DNA of 64,000 nucleotides from Dehalogenimonas sp. THU2 (GCF_039749495.1 NZ_JBDLLU010000005.1:1-64000), one strand, 5' to 3'; positions 53,710 through 63,333 are shown, counted from the first letter of the stretch. Made by a program: numbers and translations. Notes: generated by a model from the letters alone, not told the origin.

Positions 53710-53786
53710 GGCGCATTCGTCTAGCGGCCTAGGACGCTGCCCTCTCAAGGCAGAGATCACGGGTTCGAATCCCGTATGCGCTACCA
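53710..53786 (+). tRNA. tRNA-Glu (CTC)
   Basis: Acceptor GGCGCAT/ATGCGCT (first pair G-U), anticodon stem CTGCC/GGCAG with loop CTCTCAA (anticodon CTC), T-arm ACGGG-TTCGAAT-CCCGT, CCA encoded. Nine bp after tRNA-Gln, co-transcribed. Confidence 0.96.
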
Positions 53787-53839
53787 CCTTCCAGCACTTT
53801 TATCGTCATTTCGTTGACCGGGCCGGGTTTCGATTGTGA

Positions 53840-55318
53840 TTATTTCCTGGGAGCCATTGGGAATAAGTAATATTTCCGATTTAACAGGAAGAGCCCCACG
53901 ATTATTACAAATGCGATAACTCCGGCAATGAGTACCAGAGGCAGGGAAATTGTGAACCGGCCCGCGCTGTCATTATCCGTAACATCCTCAGGGACACTGA
54001 AATTGACCTCGAATCCGTTGATGCTCGCCAGGTAACTTCCCACGGCTGACCGGTTGATGATAAAGCTGACCACCTGATCGGCGCCGGGCTCCAGCACGAC
54101 ACTCCTGGTTTCAGCGACGGCATTATTCAGCAGCAAATCCATTTGGTAGGCGCCTGACACATCGCCCTCGTTAGCGACCGTAAACTCAACGGTCAGCTGC
54201 TTACCGCCACCGGGAGTGTCATCCACATCGAATCGCCATCCGCTGGTTTCAAACACCGCCGGAGAACCCAGAGTAGTAAATGAAAACTCCCCGGATGCAG
54301 TTTGGTTGCCGGATCCATCCGTGCTCCTGACCTTGAACGTATATGTCGTTGCCGGCGTCAAACCACTGAGCGTGGCGGAGTGGGAAGTCACCAGGGCCGC
54401 GTTACTAGAGGTGAGCGCTCCGGGACTATAGTCTACCGCGCCTGCCGCTTCTTCATCAGTGTTCCATGTAATGGTAGCGCTGGTTTTGGTGATGTCGATC
54501 GCCTGAACCCCGGAGATCAGCGGCGGTGTTTCATCCGGCAGGAGTACGAAGTTGGCAATGATCGTTTGATCGCTGTCCATGTCGATAGTTGTACTTGCCT
54601 GAGATGGGCTGGCTACGTTACCGGTCCAGCCCGCGAAGCGCCAACCCGCTGCCGGGGCAGCCGTTACGGTAACCCGGCTGTCCTGATCAATACTGTGGGC
54701 GCCAACCGCCGGATTAACCGTACCCTCTCCGGTTTTTTGGATGGTGAGCAAATAGGTCGGAACCGGCGGCGTTTCCTCGAAATTAGCCACGATGGTTTTG
54801 TCTGAGTTCATCAGGATGCTGGTGCTGGGCGTATTCGGGTCAGCTACCTCGCCGGTCCAGCTAATGAAAACCCACCCGGAAGCAGGGTAAGCCGTCAATA
54901 CAACCTGGCTGTTTTGCTCGTAATCGCCCGATGACGGGCTGACCGAACCGTTTCCGGATACCTGGATGGTAAGGGAGAAAGTCGGAGGCGGGGAAGTTAT
55001 CGAAAGATCAATGGTGACGGGCAGGCCTCGTTCAGGTAAAGTACCAGATCCGGCCGGAATGCCGTTTACGGTGAAGCTTATGCTATCGCCCGGGTTGGCA
55101 GCGTCCGCGGGAATATCCATACTGTAAGAACCACCGCTGGTGCCGGCGGAGACGCCCAAACTCGATTGGACGTTTGAGCCATCGGGTGCCGGACTGCCGT
55201 CAATGGTCACGCTGCCGTCAATAGCGTAAGGCTGTTGCGGTTGCGCCCGCACGGTAATCCCCGGCAGCAGAGAGGCCAGTAACAAAAAGGTAAGCACGAC
55301 CTTAACGGCGATTCTCAT
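53840..55318 (-). CDS. Secreted membrane-anchored protein with InlB repeats, FN3 and CARDB-like domain
   Basis: 492 residues: signal peptide (VVLTFLLLASLLPGITVRA), a carboxypeptidase-regulatory-like region, two divergent InlB B-repeats (about 110-182 and 184-258, each ending with GWTG-x-V then ANF), an FN3 domain (about 262-347), a CARDB-like domain (about 350-445) and a C-terminal helix (LPLVLIAGVIAFVIIVGLFL) with basic tail. Last gene of the protease operon, 70 bp after it. Cell-surface display is inferred. Confidence 0.85.
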   Translation of the reverse strand: MRIAVKVVLTFLLLASLLPGITVRAQPQQPYAIDGSVTIDGSPAPDGSNVQSSLGVSAGTSGGSYSMDIPADAANPGDSISFTVNGIPAGSGTLPERGLPVTIDLSITSPPPTFSLTIQVSGNGSVSPSSGDYEQNSQVVLTAYPASGWVFISWTGEVADPNTPSTSILMNSDKTIVANFEETPPVPTYLLTIQKTGEGTVNPAVGAHSIDQDSRVTVTAAPAAGWRFAGWTGNVASPSQASTTIDMDSDQTIIANFVLLPDETPPLISGVQAIDITKTSATITWNTDEEAAGAVDYSPGALTSSNAALVTSHSATLSGLTPATTYTFKVRSTDGSGNQTASGEFSFTTLGSPAVFETSGWRFDVDDTPGGGKQLTVEFTVANEGDVSGAYQMDLLLNNAVAETRSVVLEPGADQVVSFIINRSAVGSYLASINGFEVNFSVPEDVTDNDSAGRFTISLPLVLIAGVIAFVIIVGLFLLNRKYYLFPMAPRK

Positions 55319-55388
55319 TTTAAGCTTATCTCAATTCGTACATATTGTATTTCTTATCCAACGACAATATCAGCCATCTTCAAATTCA

Positions 55389-58300
55389 TCAGGTAATAGT
55401 AAGCGTTCGGGGACTGCTCATATAAACCCAATAAGCATTGCCCTGCGTCATTTCCGTTAACGTCGCCGGGCTTCCCGGAATGAACCTCGTCCAGATACCG
55501 GTCACGCCATCGTAATGCCAAACGATAACAACATCATCGATAATACCGGCTAAAACTGTTCCTATATCCGGGTCACCGGGCGCGGTGCCAAGGCTGATAA
55601 GATTCCAACCGGCAGTTAAAGTGATGTCATTCGATGGCGGTATTGTGCCTGAAACTGTCAGTGTCGCTGCTTCCGAAAGGTTGATCCAATATCCGACACC
55701 GCTGGTCATTTGGGTAAGCGACGAGGCAACTCCGGGAATATACCGGGTCCAGGCAGCGCCATCATAAGACCATACGATAACTACTTTATCGATAATGCCT
55801 GCCAAAACATCTGAAATGTCAGTCGAAACGGGAATCACCGGCAAGCCGATAAAATTCCAGCCGGCGATAAGTTCAAGCGTCGATGTTTCCGCCGGGACGG
55901 TCACGGTGATAGTTTCACTGTCGGAAAGACTACCGTCGGAGACCACCACATCGAAAGTGTAGACCGCTCCTCCCTGAGCCTCGGTTGGAGTCCAGGTGAA
56001 GACGCCGTCAGCAGTAATGGAGGCACCCGCGGGAATAGAGCCGCCGGCGCCGTCGGCCAGCGAAAAAGTCAAAATGTCAGCCGGTAAATCGGCGTCAGCA
56101 GCGGTGGCGGTGAAGGTGATCTCCACCAGTTCATCGCCTGATATAGCCCCGATCTCAGCCAGTACCGGGGCGACGTTGACCTCGTTTACGGTCACGGTGA
56201 TAGTTTCACTGTCGGATAGACCGCCGTCGGAGACCACCACATCAAAGGTGTACACCGCACCTCCCTGAGCCTCGGTTGGAGTCCAGGTAAAGACGCCACC
56301 TTCGGTCATGACGGCGCCAGCCGGGGCGCCGCCGTCCAGTGAGAACGTCAAAGTATCCGCCGGTACGTCAGCATCCACAGCGGCGGCGGTGAAGGTGATC
56401 TCCACTAGTTCATCCACCGATTGAGCCCCGATCTCAGCCAGCACCGGGGCGATGTTGACCTCGGCCACGGTAATGTCGAAGGTCTCGAAATCATCAAGAG
56501 CCGGGGTGCCGTTGTCAGTCACCCGGATAGTAACCGGGTAAACTCCCGGTCCCTGGTCCTCGGCCGGCGTCCAGGTAAAGACGCCGTCCTCAGTAATGGC
56601 GGCACCAGCAGGGGCGCCATCGTCCAGTGAGAAAATCAAAGTATCCGTCGGCACATCGACGTCAGCAGCGGTGGCGGTGAAGGTGATCTCCACCAGTTCA
56701 TCGCCTGATTTAGCCCCGATCGCGGCCAGCACCGGGGCGTCGTTGGCGTCAGGTTCAGCAAGTGTCTCAGGCAAATACAACCGCCCATGGCCGTGCGTGT
56801 CGTCATTCCCCGCAGCCCCCATGTCAACGGCATTAGATTCCAGATAATCCCTGACCTGAGCCGGAGTCCAGTCCGGGTGAACCTGAATTATGAGCGCCGC
56901 CGCCCCCGCCGCTACCGGTGTCGCCATCGAGGTGCCCTGCATCACGTAGTATTCAGAATTATCAATCCAATACAAACTGGCCGAGGTATAAATATCACCA
57001 TCCCGGGCCGAAATTACGACACTCCCCGGAGCCACAATTTCAGGTTTAAGGGGCGCTCCGGTGTCAACCCTGGGCCCCCGGCTGCTGAAGGGGGCGATTT
57101 CATCGAGCTCGTAGCCGTAGCTGTGCCCGGCACCTGAATAATCCAGCCAGGAGGCGCGAGTAACATAAGCCCCTATCGCGATGGCGCTATCGGCTTCAGC
57201 CGGAGAATTGAGAGTATAGGCCGGATCGGGATCAGCAAAAGTGACGTACCCGTTCCCGACATAGTACAAATGGAACAACTGAGCCGAGGATGAGTTGTTT
57301 TTAACCTTCAGATAATACGTCCCCGCCGGTTGCGAGGCTACGTTTGAATACTGGCTCTCAGTGCCTCTGAAGCTTTCATTCTGAAGGAACTGGGTCGAGC
57401 CGATCAGGTGCCGGCTGGAATTATAATACTCGAGTTCAAGATCATCGCTTATGCCGGGTCCGTCGAACCAAACCATATTGAAATATAGAGAAGCGGGGGT
57501 ATTGCCGGCGGTGATGGCGATAAAATCCGTTGAATCGTTGCCGGGGACGGTCCCGGAGTAGTGATCCGCGTCATTTCCGGAATTCCCGGCGGCAATCAAG
57601 ACGACCGCCCCCTGACTCACCGCATAATCCACCGCCTGACTCATGGCATCGGAGCCATCGTGGTGATCACTCCAGCCGCCGTAGCTCATGGTGATGATGT
57701 CCGCGTGATAAACATCGACGGCATCTTGAATGGCATTCACCATGGCTTCACTCGTCGCGGAAGCATTGGAGTCGTTCCCTATCTTAAGAAACACCAGGTC
57801 CGCTCCCGGAGCCATTCCGGCGTAAAGTCCGCTGGAAGCTGAACCATCGCCCAGAACGCTGCCCGTAACATGGGTGCCGTGGCCGGTATAATGGTTGGCA
57901 ACGGTCTCGTCCAACGACGGCCAGTTCGAATAATCCTTAACGATCGTTCCGGATGCCAGCGACGGGATGTCAGGATGACTCAAATCCAAACCGGAATCCA
58001 GCACCGCGATGGTAACCCCCGTGCCGTCAAGACCGTAAGAACCGCCTCTCAGCGCAGCCACATTAGTCGCCAGAGCCGCTTCATCATTTTGAGCCTGAAA
58101 AACCCGTTCGGCGGTATCCAGGTGTCGGACGTAGCTCTTGGCCGAGATATCGGACAGCCGGTCAACGGGCATATCGGCAATCAAAAATCCGTCAGGGTGC
58201 GCCCCGACAGGCGGGATCCAGGAATCAAGATAAACAATTACCCCCAGCGCTTCCAGTTCCGCAACCTGGGCGGCATCTGGCATCCGGCTGGAATACAGGA

Positions 58301-58592
58301 ATATTTTTTGCCGGTCGACGCTCTCTACCTGCAATCCCGCAGACTGCAGAATGCCCGCTACACCATCCGCCGATTGGCTTGCCTGGGCCGCCGCCAATCC
58401 GCCCAGGCTTTTGATCTGCTTTTTGGCCTCTATCTGCGCGCTGAGCAGTCCGCTGATCTTCTGGCCGAGGACTTGATCCCGGGCCTGAAGGGAGTGGGTT
58501 TCAGAGGAATCCCCAGCGAACATGCCACTGATGAGTACAATCAGCACCAGCAGGGCAAGACAAATCTGTTTCATTGCGTATTTTTTCATCAA
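55389..58592 (-). CDS. Large secreted S8 subtilisin-like serine protease
   Basis: 1067 residues. Signal peptide (QICLALLVLIVLISGMFAG), a pro-region (about 30-180), then the catalytic domain: Asp199 (VTIAVLDSGLDLSHPDI), His238 (GHGTHVTGSV), Asn337 (AAGNSGN), Ser555 (QGTSMATPVAAG). A PPC-like insert lies at about 365-450. Three Ig-like repeats (NxAPVLAxIGA...DELVEITFTA) cover about 615-905. Two AGWN repeats (AGWNFIGLPV; AGWNLISLGT) end the protein. The start directly follows the lipoprotein stop. Confidence 0.93.
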   Translation of the reverse strand: MMKKYAMKQICLALLVLIVLISGMFAGDSSETHSLQARDQVLGQKISGLLSAQIEAKKQIKSLGGLAAAQASQSADGVAGILQSAGLQVESVDRQKIFLYSSRMPDAAQVAELEALGVIVYLDSWIPPVGAHPDGFLIADMPVDRLSDISAKSYVRHLDTAERVFQAQNDEAALATNVAALRGGSYGLDGTGVTIAVLDSGLDLSHPDIPSLASGTIVKDYSNWPSLDETVANHYTGHGTHVTGSVLGDGSASSGLYAGMAPGADLVFLKIGNDSNASATSEAMVNAIQDAVDVYHADIITMSYGGWSDHHDGSDAMSQAVDYAVSQGAVVLIAAGNSGNDADHYSGTVPGNDSTDFIAITAGNTPASLYFNMVWFDGPGISDDLELEYYNSSRHLIGSTQFLQNESFRGTESQYSNVASQPAGTYYLKVKNNSSSAQLFHLYYVGNGYVTFADPDPAYTLNSPAEADSAIAIGAYVTRASWLDYSGAGHSYGYELDEIAPFSSRGPRVDTGAPLKPEIVAPGSVVISARDGDIYTSASLYWIDNSEYYVMQGTSMATPVAAGAAALIIQVHPDWTPAQVRDYLESNAVDMGAAGNDDTHGHGRLYLPETLAEPDANDAPVLAAIGAKSGDELVEITFTATAADVDVPTDTLIFSLDDGAPAGAAITEDGVFTWTPAEDQGPGVYPVTIRVTDNGTPALDDFETFDITVAEVNIAPVLAEIGAQSVDELVEITFTAAAVDADVPADTLTFSLDGGAPAGAVMTEGGVFTWTPTEAQGGAVYTFDVVVSDGGLSDSETITVTVNEVNVAPVLAEIGAISGDELVEITFTATAADADLPADILTFSLADGAGGSIPAGASITADGVFTWTPTEAQGGAVYTFDVVVSDGSLSDSETITVTVPAETSTLELIAGWNFIGLPVIPVSTDISDVLAGIIDKVVIVWSYDGAAWTRYIPGVASSLTQMTSGVGYWINLSEAATLTVSGTIPPSNDITLTAGWNLISLGTAPGDPDIGTVLAGIIDDVVIVWHYDGVTGIWTRFIPGSPATLTEMTQGNAYWVYMSSPRTLTIT

Positions 58593-59072
58593 TCAGGATT
58601 GCGGACCGGCTTGCGGCTGGATAATGCCCTCCGCGGTATCGAGTTTCACCACCCAGGCTTTGGCGGCCAGTTCTTCAAGCGCGTCCACGGGGGCATCGGC
58701 AATAAGAAAGCCGTATGGGTGAGCGCCCACCGGAGGTATCCATGAATTCATATATAAAGTAATGCCCAGTTCATGGAGATCTGTTATTTGAGACGGATCC
58801 AGGGGTCCCGTCAAATAAATATACAGCCTTTGCAGCCGTAAATCGTCCACGTTCATCCCTTGAGCAAGCATCTCATCCAGCCTGGTTTCCGTAGGCTGCT
58901 CAAGTTGAGACAACCTCAGATTCATCTGTGAAATCAATTCAAGGCTGGCTTTTTCCGTTAATTGCTGATCCGGGCCGGTTGAAAAACACGAGGCAAGAGC
59001 AAGCAGGAAAACACCCGCAATCAACAAGGATAAAGTACGAAAAGTATATCCAGGGAATTTTCGCATCGTCAT
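58593..59072 (-). CDS. Lipoprotein homologous to the protease pro-region
   Basis: 159 residues. Signal peptide with lipobox LASC (Cys29), then a soluble domain. Residues 104-150 align with residues 118-164 of the adjacent protease: both have SWIPPVGAHP, GFLIAD, PVD and LDTAE, about 29 of 47 identical by eye. Stop and protease start are adjacent, so expression is coupled. By family logic, pro-regions act as inhibitors or folding aids; a stand-alone lipid-anchored copy may control the protease. ATG 59072 or the ATG two codons later. Confidence 0.75.
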   Translation of the reverse strand: MTMRKFPGYTFRTLSLLIAGVFLLALASCFSTGPDQQLTEKASLELISQMNLRLSQLEQPTETRLDEMLAQGMNVDDLRLQRLYIYLTGPLDPSQITDLHELGITLYMNSWIPPVGAHPYGFLIADAPVDALEELAAKAWVVKLDTAEGIIQPQAGPQS

Positions 59073-59376
59073 CTCATTGTAAACAGCGACCAGTACGTGT
59101 CCAAACGAAAATGAAAGGAAACCGCAGCTAACACAATCCGGCCTTCAAAGCCAATGTGTTTCCATAATATACTGATAAGCCCATAAACTCAACTAATAAC
59201 TAAGAAATCTCTGATCAACCCATTGTTGTTCCCTGTGGCAGATACGCCGCCAACAGGTACCGGGCGTTTGCCCGCGTTCAATTACATAATGTTGGATGGT
59301 GTGAATGAGGCGCTACGGCGCAGTGGTTACATCAACTTTAAGGTACTGAGGGTCGGAATTACTATTGTGACATCTT
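59073..59376. other. Gap between lipoprotein and glmS fragment
   Basis: No gene is supported. It must hold the promoter of the protease operon; a minus-strand TATATT/TATTAT-like stretch occurs near 59160-59166 but no clear -35 is seen. Confidence 0.4.
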
Positions 59377-59517
59377 TCATTGAGTAATTCCTTCCGTTAT
59401 TCGCCCGGCGACCGCGATACCCCAGGAATCATAGTCCCGGTACTCCAATCGCGCCAGCGATTCAAGCAGATCCGGCTGCGCTTGCCTGTGCCCGTTATAG
59501 CTTATGACGTTGCACAT
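59377..59517 (-). pseudogene. Duplicated fragment of the glmS 5' end
   Basis: A 46-codon frame begins [20 protein letters not shown], nearly the N-terminus of GlmS ([20 protein letters not shown]), and keeps LARLEYR and YDS before diverging and stopping. It lies 49 bp after the glmS stop, and the DNA match extends into the bases before the ATG (TAAAATGTG). The rest of the enzyme is missing, so it is a truncated tandem duplicate. Confidence 0.85.
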
Positions 59518-59566
59518 TTTACACTTTCTTTCAACATCCCCTCCCTCATAAGTAGACGTGGATATA

Positions 59567-61357
59567 CTATTCAACGGTAACGCTCTTGGCCAGGTTGCGC
59601 GGCATGTCGATAGGACATCCTCGCTCCAGGGCGGTGTAATAGGCAAGAAGTTGCAGCGCAACCGCGTTTAACATTGGCGATACGAGGTTTTCTACTTCCG
59701 GTATATGGATCACTCGGTCAACCAGATTGTCGATATCGCTCTCCCTCGCCGGAGTGATGGCTATTACGGGGGCGCCTCGCACCTTGATCTCTCGGATAGT
59801 GTTCAACATGGCCTCGTATGTTGCATCACGGCTCAGGATCACGACTACGGGTGTTTCCGCCGACAAGAGAGCCAATGGTCCGTGTTTCAGCTCACCCCCG
59901 GCGCAGCCTTCGGCGTGAATATATGAGATTTCCTTGAGCTTGAGTGCGCCCTCGAGAGCGATTGGATAATTGAGACCCCGCCCGATGAAGATGACGTTGT
60001 TATATCCGGCCAGGTACTTGCCGCATGATTGTATGTCCTGGTGATTATCGATAATCTGCTGGATATTACTGGGCAGGTGCCGGAAGGCACCCGTTAATCT
60101 GTCCCGGTCCCGCCGATCCAACCGAGAGGAAGAGAGCAAAAGACCATAGATCACTTTCAATTGGGCAGTAAAACTCTTTGTTGCGGCAACGCTGATTTCC
60201 GGGCCGGCTCTGGTATACCATGTCTCATCCGCAAGGCGGCTTGCTGAACATCCCGGAACGTTGGTGATCACAAGGAGTTTCATACCCTCTTTTCGAAGGG
60301 AGCGCATGGCTATGAGAGCGTCTGCGGTCTCGCCGGATTGGGTGATGATAATTCCAAGGTCTTCTGATATGCGATGACGCTGGTAATTGAATTCCGAAGC
60401 GATTTCAATGTGGACTGATAAGCCTAACAATTCCTGTATGAGGTACTTGGCGATCAGCCCGGCGTGGTAGGATGTCCCACAGGCTAGCAGAAGGATGGTT
60501 GGCGGCGGGTTGGAAGACAGGATTTCTATAAGTCCCGGATCACTTCCGCCGGAGTGGGCTAGGACGCTGTTTGACTCCCGTATTATCCGTGGTTGCTCCC
60601 GGATTTCTTTGATCATGAAATGCTCGTGGCCGCCTTTTTGGGCCTGGATGGCGGTCCATTCCACCTCTTTGATCTCGGGAGAAATTTCGCGGCCGTCACG
60701 CCACAGTCTTACTCCCTGGCGCGTGATCACCGCGAGTTCATTTTCCTCCATGAAGATGACCTTTTTGGTGTAATCGAGGATGGCCGGCACATCTGAAGCC
60801 ACCCAGTTTTCACCTTCGCCCAGACCGATTATCAGCGGGCTGCCGCAACGGGCGACGACCAGCTTGTCCTGCTCCTTGTGATGAATCACGGCGATGGCGT
60901 AGGAGCCATCGATCTGGTTCAAGGTGGCGCGGACCGCGGAAGCCAGATCGCCCTGATAGTTTTCCTCGATGAGGTGAGAGATAACCTCGGTGTCGGTGTC
61001 CGAAGAAAACGTGTGGCCGCCGGCAAGAAGGCGTGCTTTTATTTGCTGGTGATTGTTGATGGTTCCGTTGTGAACGACGGCGATGTTTCGGGTGCAGTCA
61101 TAATGCGGGTGAGCGTTGGCCTGATTCGGCTCCCCGCAGGTGGCCCACCGGGTGTGGCCGATGCCGGAGGTACCTTCAAGCGGCTCAGAAGTCGCCGCCA
61201 GGTCAGCCACCCGGACAACGTCCTTCAGTACCCTGATGCTGCCATCAAGGACGGCAATACCGCAGGAATCATAGCCCCGATACTCCAGTCGCGCCAGCGA
61301 CTCAAGCAGGTTGGCCTGCGCCTGCCTGTGCCCGATATAACCCACAACGCCACACAT
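59567..61357 (-). CDS. glmS: Glutamine-fructose-6-phosphate aminotransferase
   Basis: Makes glucosamine-6-phosphate. 596 residues: N-terminal glutaminase with Cys2 nucleophile ([10 protein letters not shown]), [16 protein letters not shown]-terminal isomerase with two SIS domains ([39 protein letters not shown]) and the terminal LAKSVTVE. Follows glmU by 85 bp. No glmS ribozyme is evident. Confidence 0.96.
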   Translation of the reverse strand: MCGVVGYIGHRQAQANLLESLARLEYRGYDSCGIAVLDGSIRVLKDVVRVADLAATSEPLEGTSGIGHTRWATCGEPNQANAHPHYDCTRNIAVVHNGTINNHQQIKARLLAGGHTFSSDTDTEVISHLIEENYQGDLASAVRATLNQIDGSYAIAVIHHKEQDKLVVARCGSPLIIGLGEGENWVASDVPAILDYTKKVIFMEENELAVITRQGVRLWRDGREISPEIKEVEWTAIQAQKGGHEHFMIKEIREQPRIIRESNSVLAHSGGSDPGLIEILSSNPPPTILLLACGTSYHAGLIAKYLIQELLGLSVHIEIASEFNYQRHRISEDLGIIITQSGETADALIAMRSLRKEGMKLLVITNVPGCSASRLADETWYTRAGPEISVAATKSFTAQLKVIYGLLLSSSRLDRRDRDRLTGAFRHLPSNIQQIIDNHQDIQSCGKYLAGYNNVIFIGRGLNYPIALEGALKLKEISYIHAEGCAGGELKHGPLALLSAETPVVVILSRDATYEAMLNTIREIKVRGAPVIAITPARESDIDNLVDRVIHIPEVENLVSPMLNAVALQLLAYYTALERGCPIDMPRNLAKSVTVE

Positions 61358-61442
61358 TTTATACCATCAGTCTTGATCCGATTTAATTACCCTAAAGTAT
61401 ACACATCGGCTCTTACCAGATACTTACCAAACGCTCAGGATC

Positions 61443-62627
61443 TCATACCACCTGGCTTCCGTCCTTGATCCACCCCGAGACGGTCTTCCCGGTCTTGACC
61501 TGACACCCGTTGCCGATGATAGCGCCGGCGAGAGCGGTAACCTGCCCGCCAATCTGGCAGTTCATGCCCATCATGACACCGGCCGGCACTTCATGAAATT
61601 CCCGGTCGATCACAATACCAGCCGTTTCACTGATCGCTGAAAAATGAGGCGCGATGTGATTACCGTCATCGATGACTGAATTTTGCAGGATGCTGCCTGA
61701 ACCGATGGTCACGTCATTGCCGATGACGCTGTTCTGGATGTGACAGAACGGGCCGATCGAGACGTTATCACCGATGGTGCAGGCCCCGGTGATGACGGTA
61801 TTGGGGCTGATATCGCAGCCTTTGCCGATAAGAACCGGGCCATCGATATAGCATCCGGAGCAAAGCCTGGTGTCCTGGCCGGAAGACACCGTGTGGAGAA
61901 TGGACACGCCCGCCTCCACGGTGCCGCTTAGCATTGGTTGCAGATTTTTCAAGGTCAGGTCGTTCAGGTGCAACAGGTCCCAGGGATATACCGCGTCCAA
62001 CCATGGCCCATGGGTCTTGACAGCTTTAAAGTTGATCCCGCTGTTCGTCATCCGGTTGATCACGGCCGGTATTCCGGTGTCGGTGCCGATGTGGTCGAAT
62101 ATTTCGCGCCTGAGGTGATAAATGCCGGTGCTTATCAAGCCATCACACGGTTGTCTGGGTTTCTCAAGTATCGCCTGGACTTCATCTTCATCATTCACCA
62201 CGGCCACGCCATACTGGGTCGTACTGCTCACGGGCACACTTTTCAGAAGCACCGTCCATGGCGGGGTTGAGACGAAATCCCGGATGGTCTCCCGGGTGAT
62301 AAGGTTATCGCCCGGCAGCACAAAGAAGTCATCCCGGGCTACCGATTTGGCCAGGTGAAGGGCGTGAGCCGTGCCCAGTTGAGGCTGTTGCTCGATATAC
62401 CGGATGTTTACCTTGAAGGATTTGCCGGAACCCAGTGAATCGTAGATCTGTTCCTTCCGGTAACCGGTGACAATTACGATATCACGGATGTTGAAGGCGG
62501 CGAGGGATTCGATGACGTGATGGAGGATGGGTTTGCCGGCGATGGAGATCATGACTTTGGGCCGGGTATTGGTGAACGGTCGCAGTCTCTGCCCCTCACC
62601 CGCCGCCAGAATTATCGCTTGCTCCAT
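61443..62627 (-). CDS. glmU: GlmU-like sugar nucleotidyltransferase/acyltransferase
   Basis: 394 residues. N-terminal nucleotidyltransferase loop LAAGEGQRLRPFTNTRPKVM, then ISIAGKPILHHVIE; the C-terminal left-handed beta helix (about 240-390) has repeated hexapeptides such as IGDNVSIGPFCHIQNSVIGN. The layout and length resemble archaeal GlmU (glucosamine-1-P acetyl/uridylyltransferase), fitting glmS downstream; a glucose-1-P thymidylyltransferase-like role is the alternative. Confidence 0.82.
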   Translation of the reverse strand: MEQAIILAAGEGQRLRPFTNTRPKVMISIAGKPILHHVIESLAAFNIRDIVIVTGYRKEQIYDSLGSGKSFKVNIRYIEQQPQLGTAHALHLAKSVARDDFFVLPGDNLITRETIRDFVSTPPWTVLLKSVPVSSTTQYGVAVVNDEDEVQAILEKPRQPCDGLISTGIYHLRREIFDHIGTDTGIPAVINRMTNSGINFKAVKTHGPWLDAVYPWDLLHLNDLTLKNLQPMLSGTVEAGVSILHTVSSGQDTRLCSGCYIDGPVLIGKGCDISPNTVITGACTIGDNVSIGPFCHIQNSVIGNDVTIGSGSILQNSVIDDGNHIAPHFSAISETAGIVIDREFHEVPAGVMMGMNCQIGGQVTALAGAIIGNGCQVKTGKTVSGWIKDGSQVV

Positions 62628-62633
62628 GGCGGC

Positions 62634-62662
62634 ATTATAAACCTAACTGAGCAATCATTCAA
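62634..62662 (-). promoter_or_regulatory. glmU promoter, probably leaderless
   Basis: Minus-strand TTGAAT (62657-62662), 17-bp spacer, TATAAT (62634-62639), then 6 nt to the ATG; no Shine-Dalgarno. Confidence 0.75.
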
Positions 62663-62668
62663 TCTATA

Positions 62669-63262
62669 TCAGGTATGTTTTAAATGGCTGTTGGAATCCA
62701 TGAATAATACCTCATAGCCCTTGCGCCGCCAGGGATCCAGCGCCCAGGTAGTTGCCTCCGCGTCATCGCCCGGCGCCGAGGCGATGATGATCAGCGCCGG
62801 GGGACTCAGCCTTGAGCTTAGAGACGCCAGGGCGGCGGTGATCGGGTGGGACCCAGAGGCCGTGCCGATGGCGGCATTTTCGAAATCCAGCAGTGCCAGC
62901 AAGCCCTGCGACTCCGGCGAGGCAAATCGCTCAAGCAGGTTAATATTGCGCCGGAGCGAAGCCACCTCAGCGGGCTGAAGCCGCCGTTTGACGGCGGGAA
63001 CGATCCGGATATCTGTGAGGCGGCCTAATAAATGGCGAAGGGTATTTTCCGGGTTCTCCGGCGTGGTTACCAGAAGCAGGCCGTCTCGGTTGTAAAGGGT
63101 TAAAGCTAACGGCACTGCTTCCCGGGCCATGGTCAGCGCGGCTGATATCAGGTTAAAGGCGAGGATGTCCGCGCCTTCAGCGTCCGGGGCATCCAGACTG
63201 GCCAGGATAACCGCTACATGGTTAGGAAGGATTGGTAATGGATTAACTGTTCCTCGAGGATT
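62669..63262 (-). pseudogene. C-terminal fragment of a DUF58-like protein
   Basis: An open frame of about 197 codons begins right after an in-frame TAA near 63262. Protein-like sequence starts well before the first ATG (63130): HVAVILASLDAPDAEGADI then LAFNLISAALTMAREAVPLA. The pattern resembles the C-terminal half of DUF58/vWA-like proteins, normally 300 or more residues. No start codon or Shine-Dalgarno fits, so the 5' part seems lost. A short gene from ATG 63130 (153 residues) is the alternative. Confidence 0.45.
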
Positions 63263-63333
63263 TTAGTCGTTTGTGGGGGTGATTGCAAAAGTAATAATCT
63301 TCTGAACAGGGACCCAAACCGGATTAAGCTACC

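Noticed and set aside
53627-53786. tRNA pair as an integration site
   Set aside because: No integrase gene and no repeat of the tRNA 3' ends was seen in the window.
55990-56760. Regular repeats that could suggest a CRISPR or tandem repeat array
   Set aside because: They are in-frame Ig-like domain repeats within the S8 protease, about 285 nt long and diverged, not short spaced repeats.
59327-59380. 17-codon minus-strand frame starting [11 protein letters not shown], like a glycosyltransferase N-terminus
   Set aside because: Too short and stops at once; similarity over about ten residues is not enough.
59220-59388. Plus-strand frame containing LPAFNYIMLDGVNEALRR
   Set aside because: No start signal, short, and no recognisable family; it could be a gene remnant but I cannot support it.
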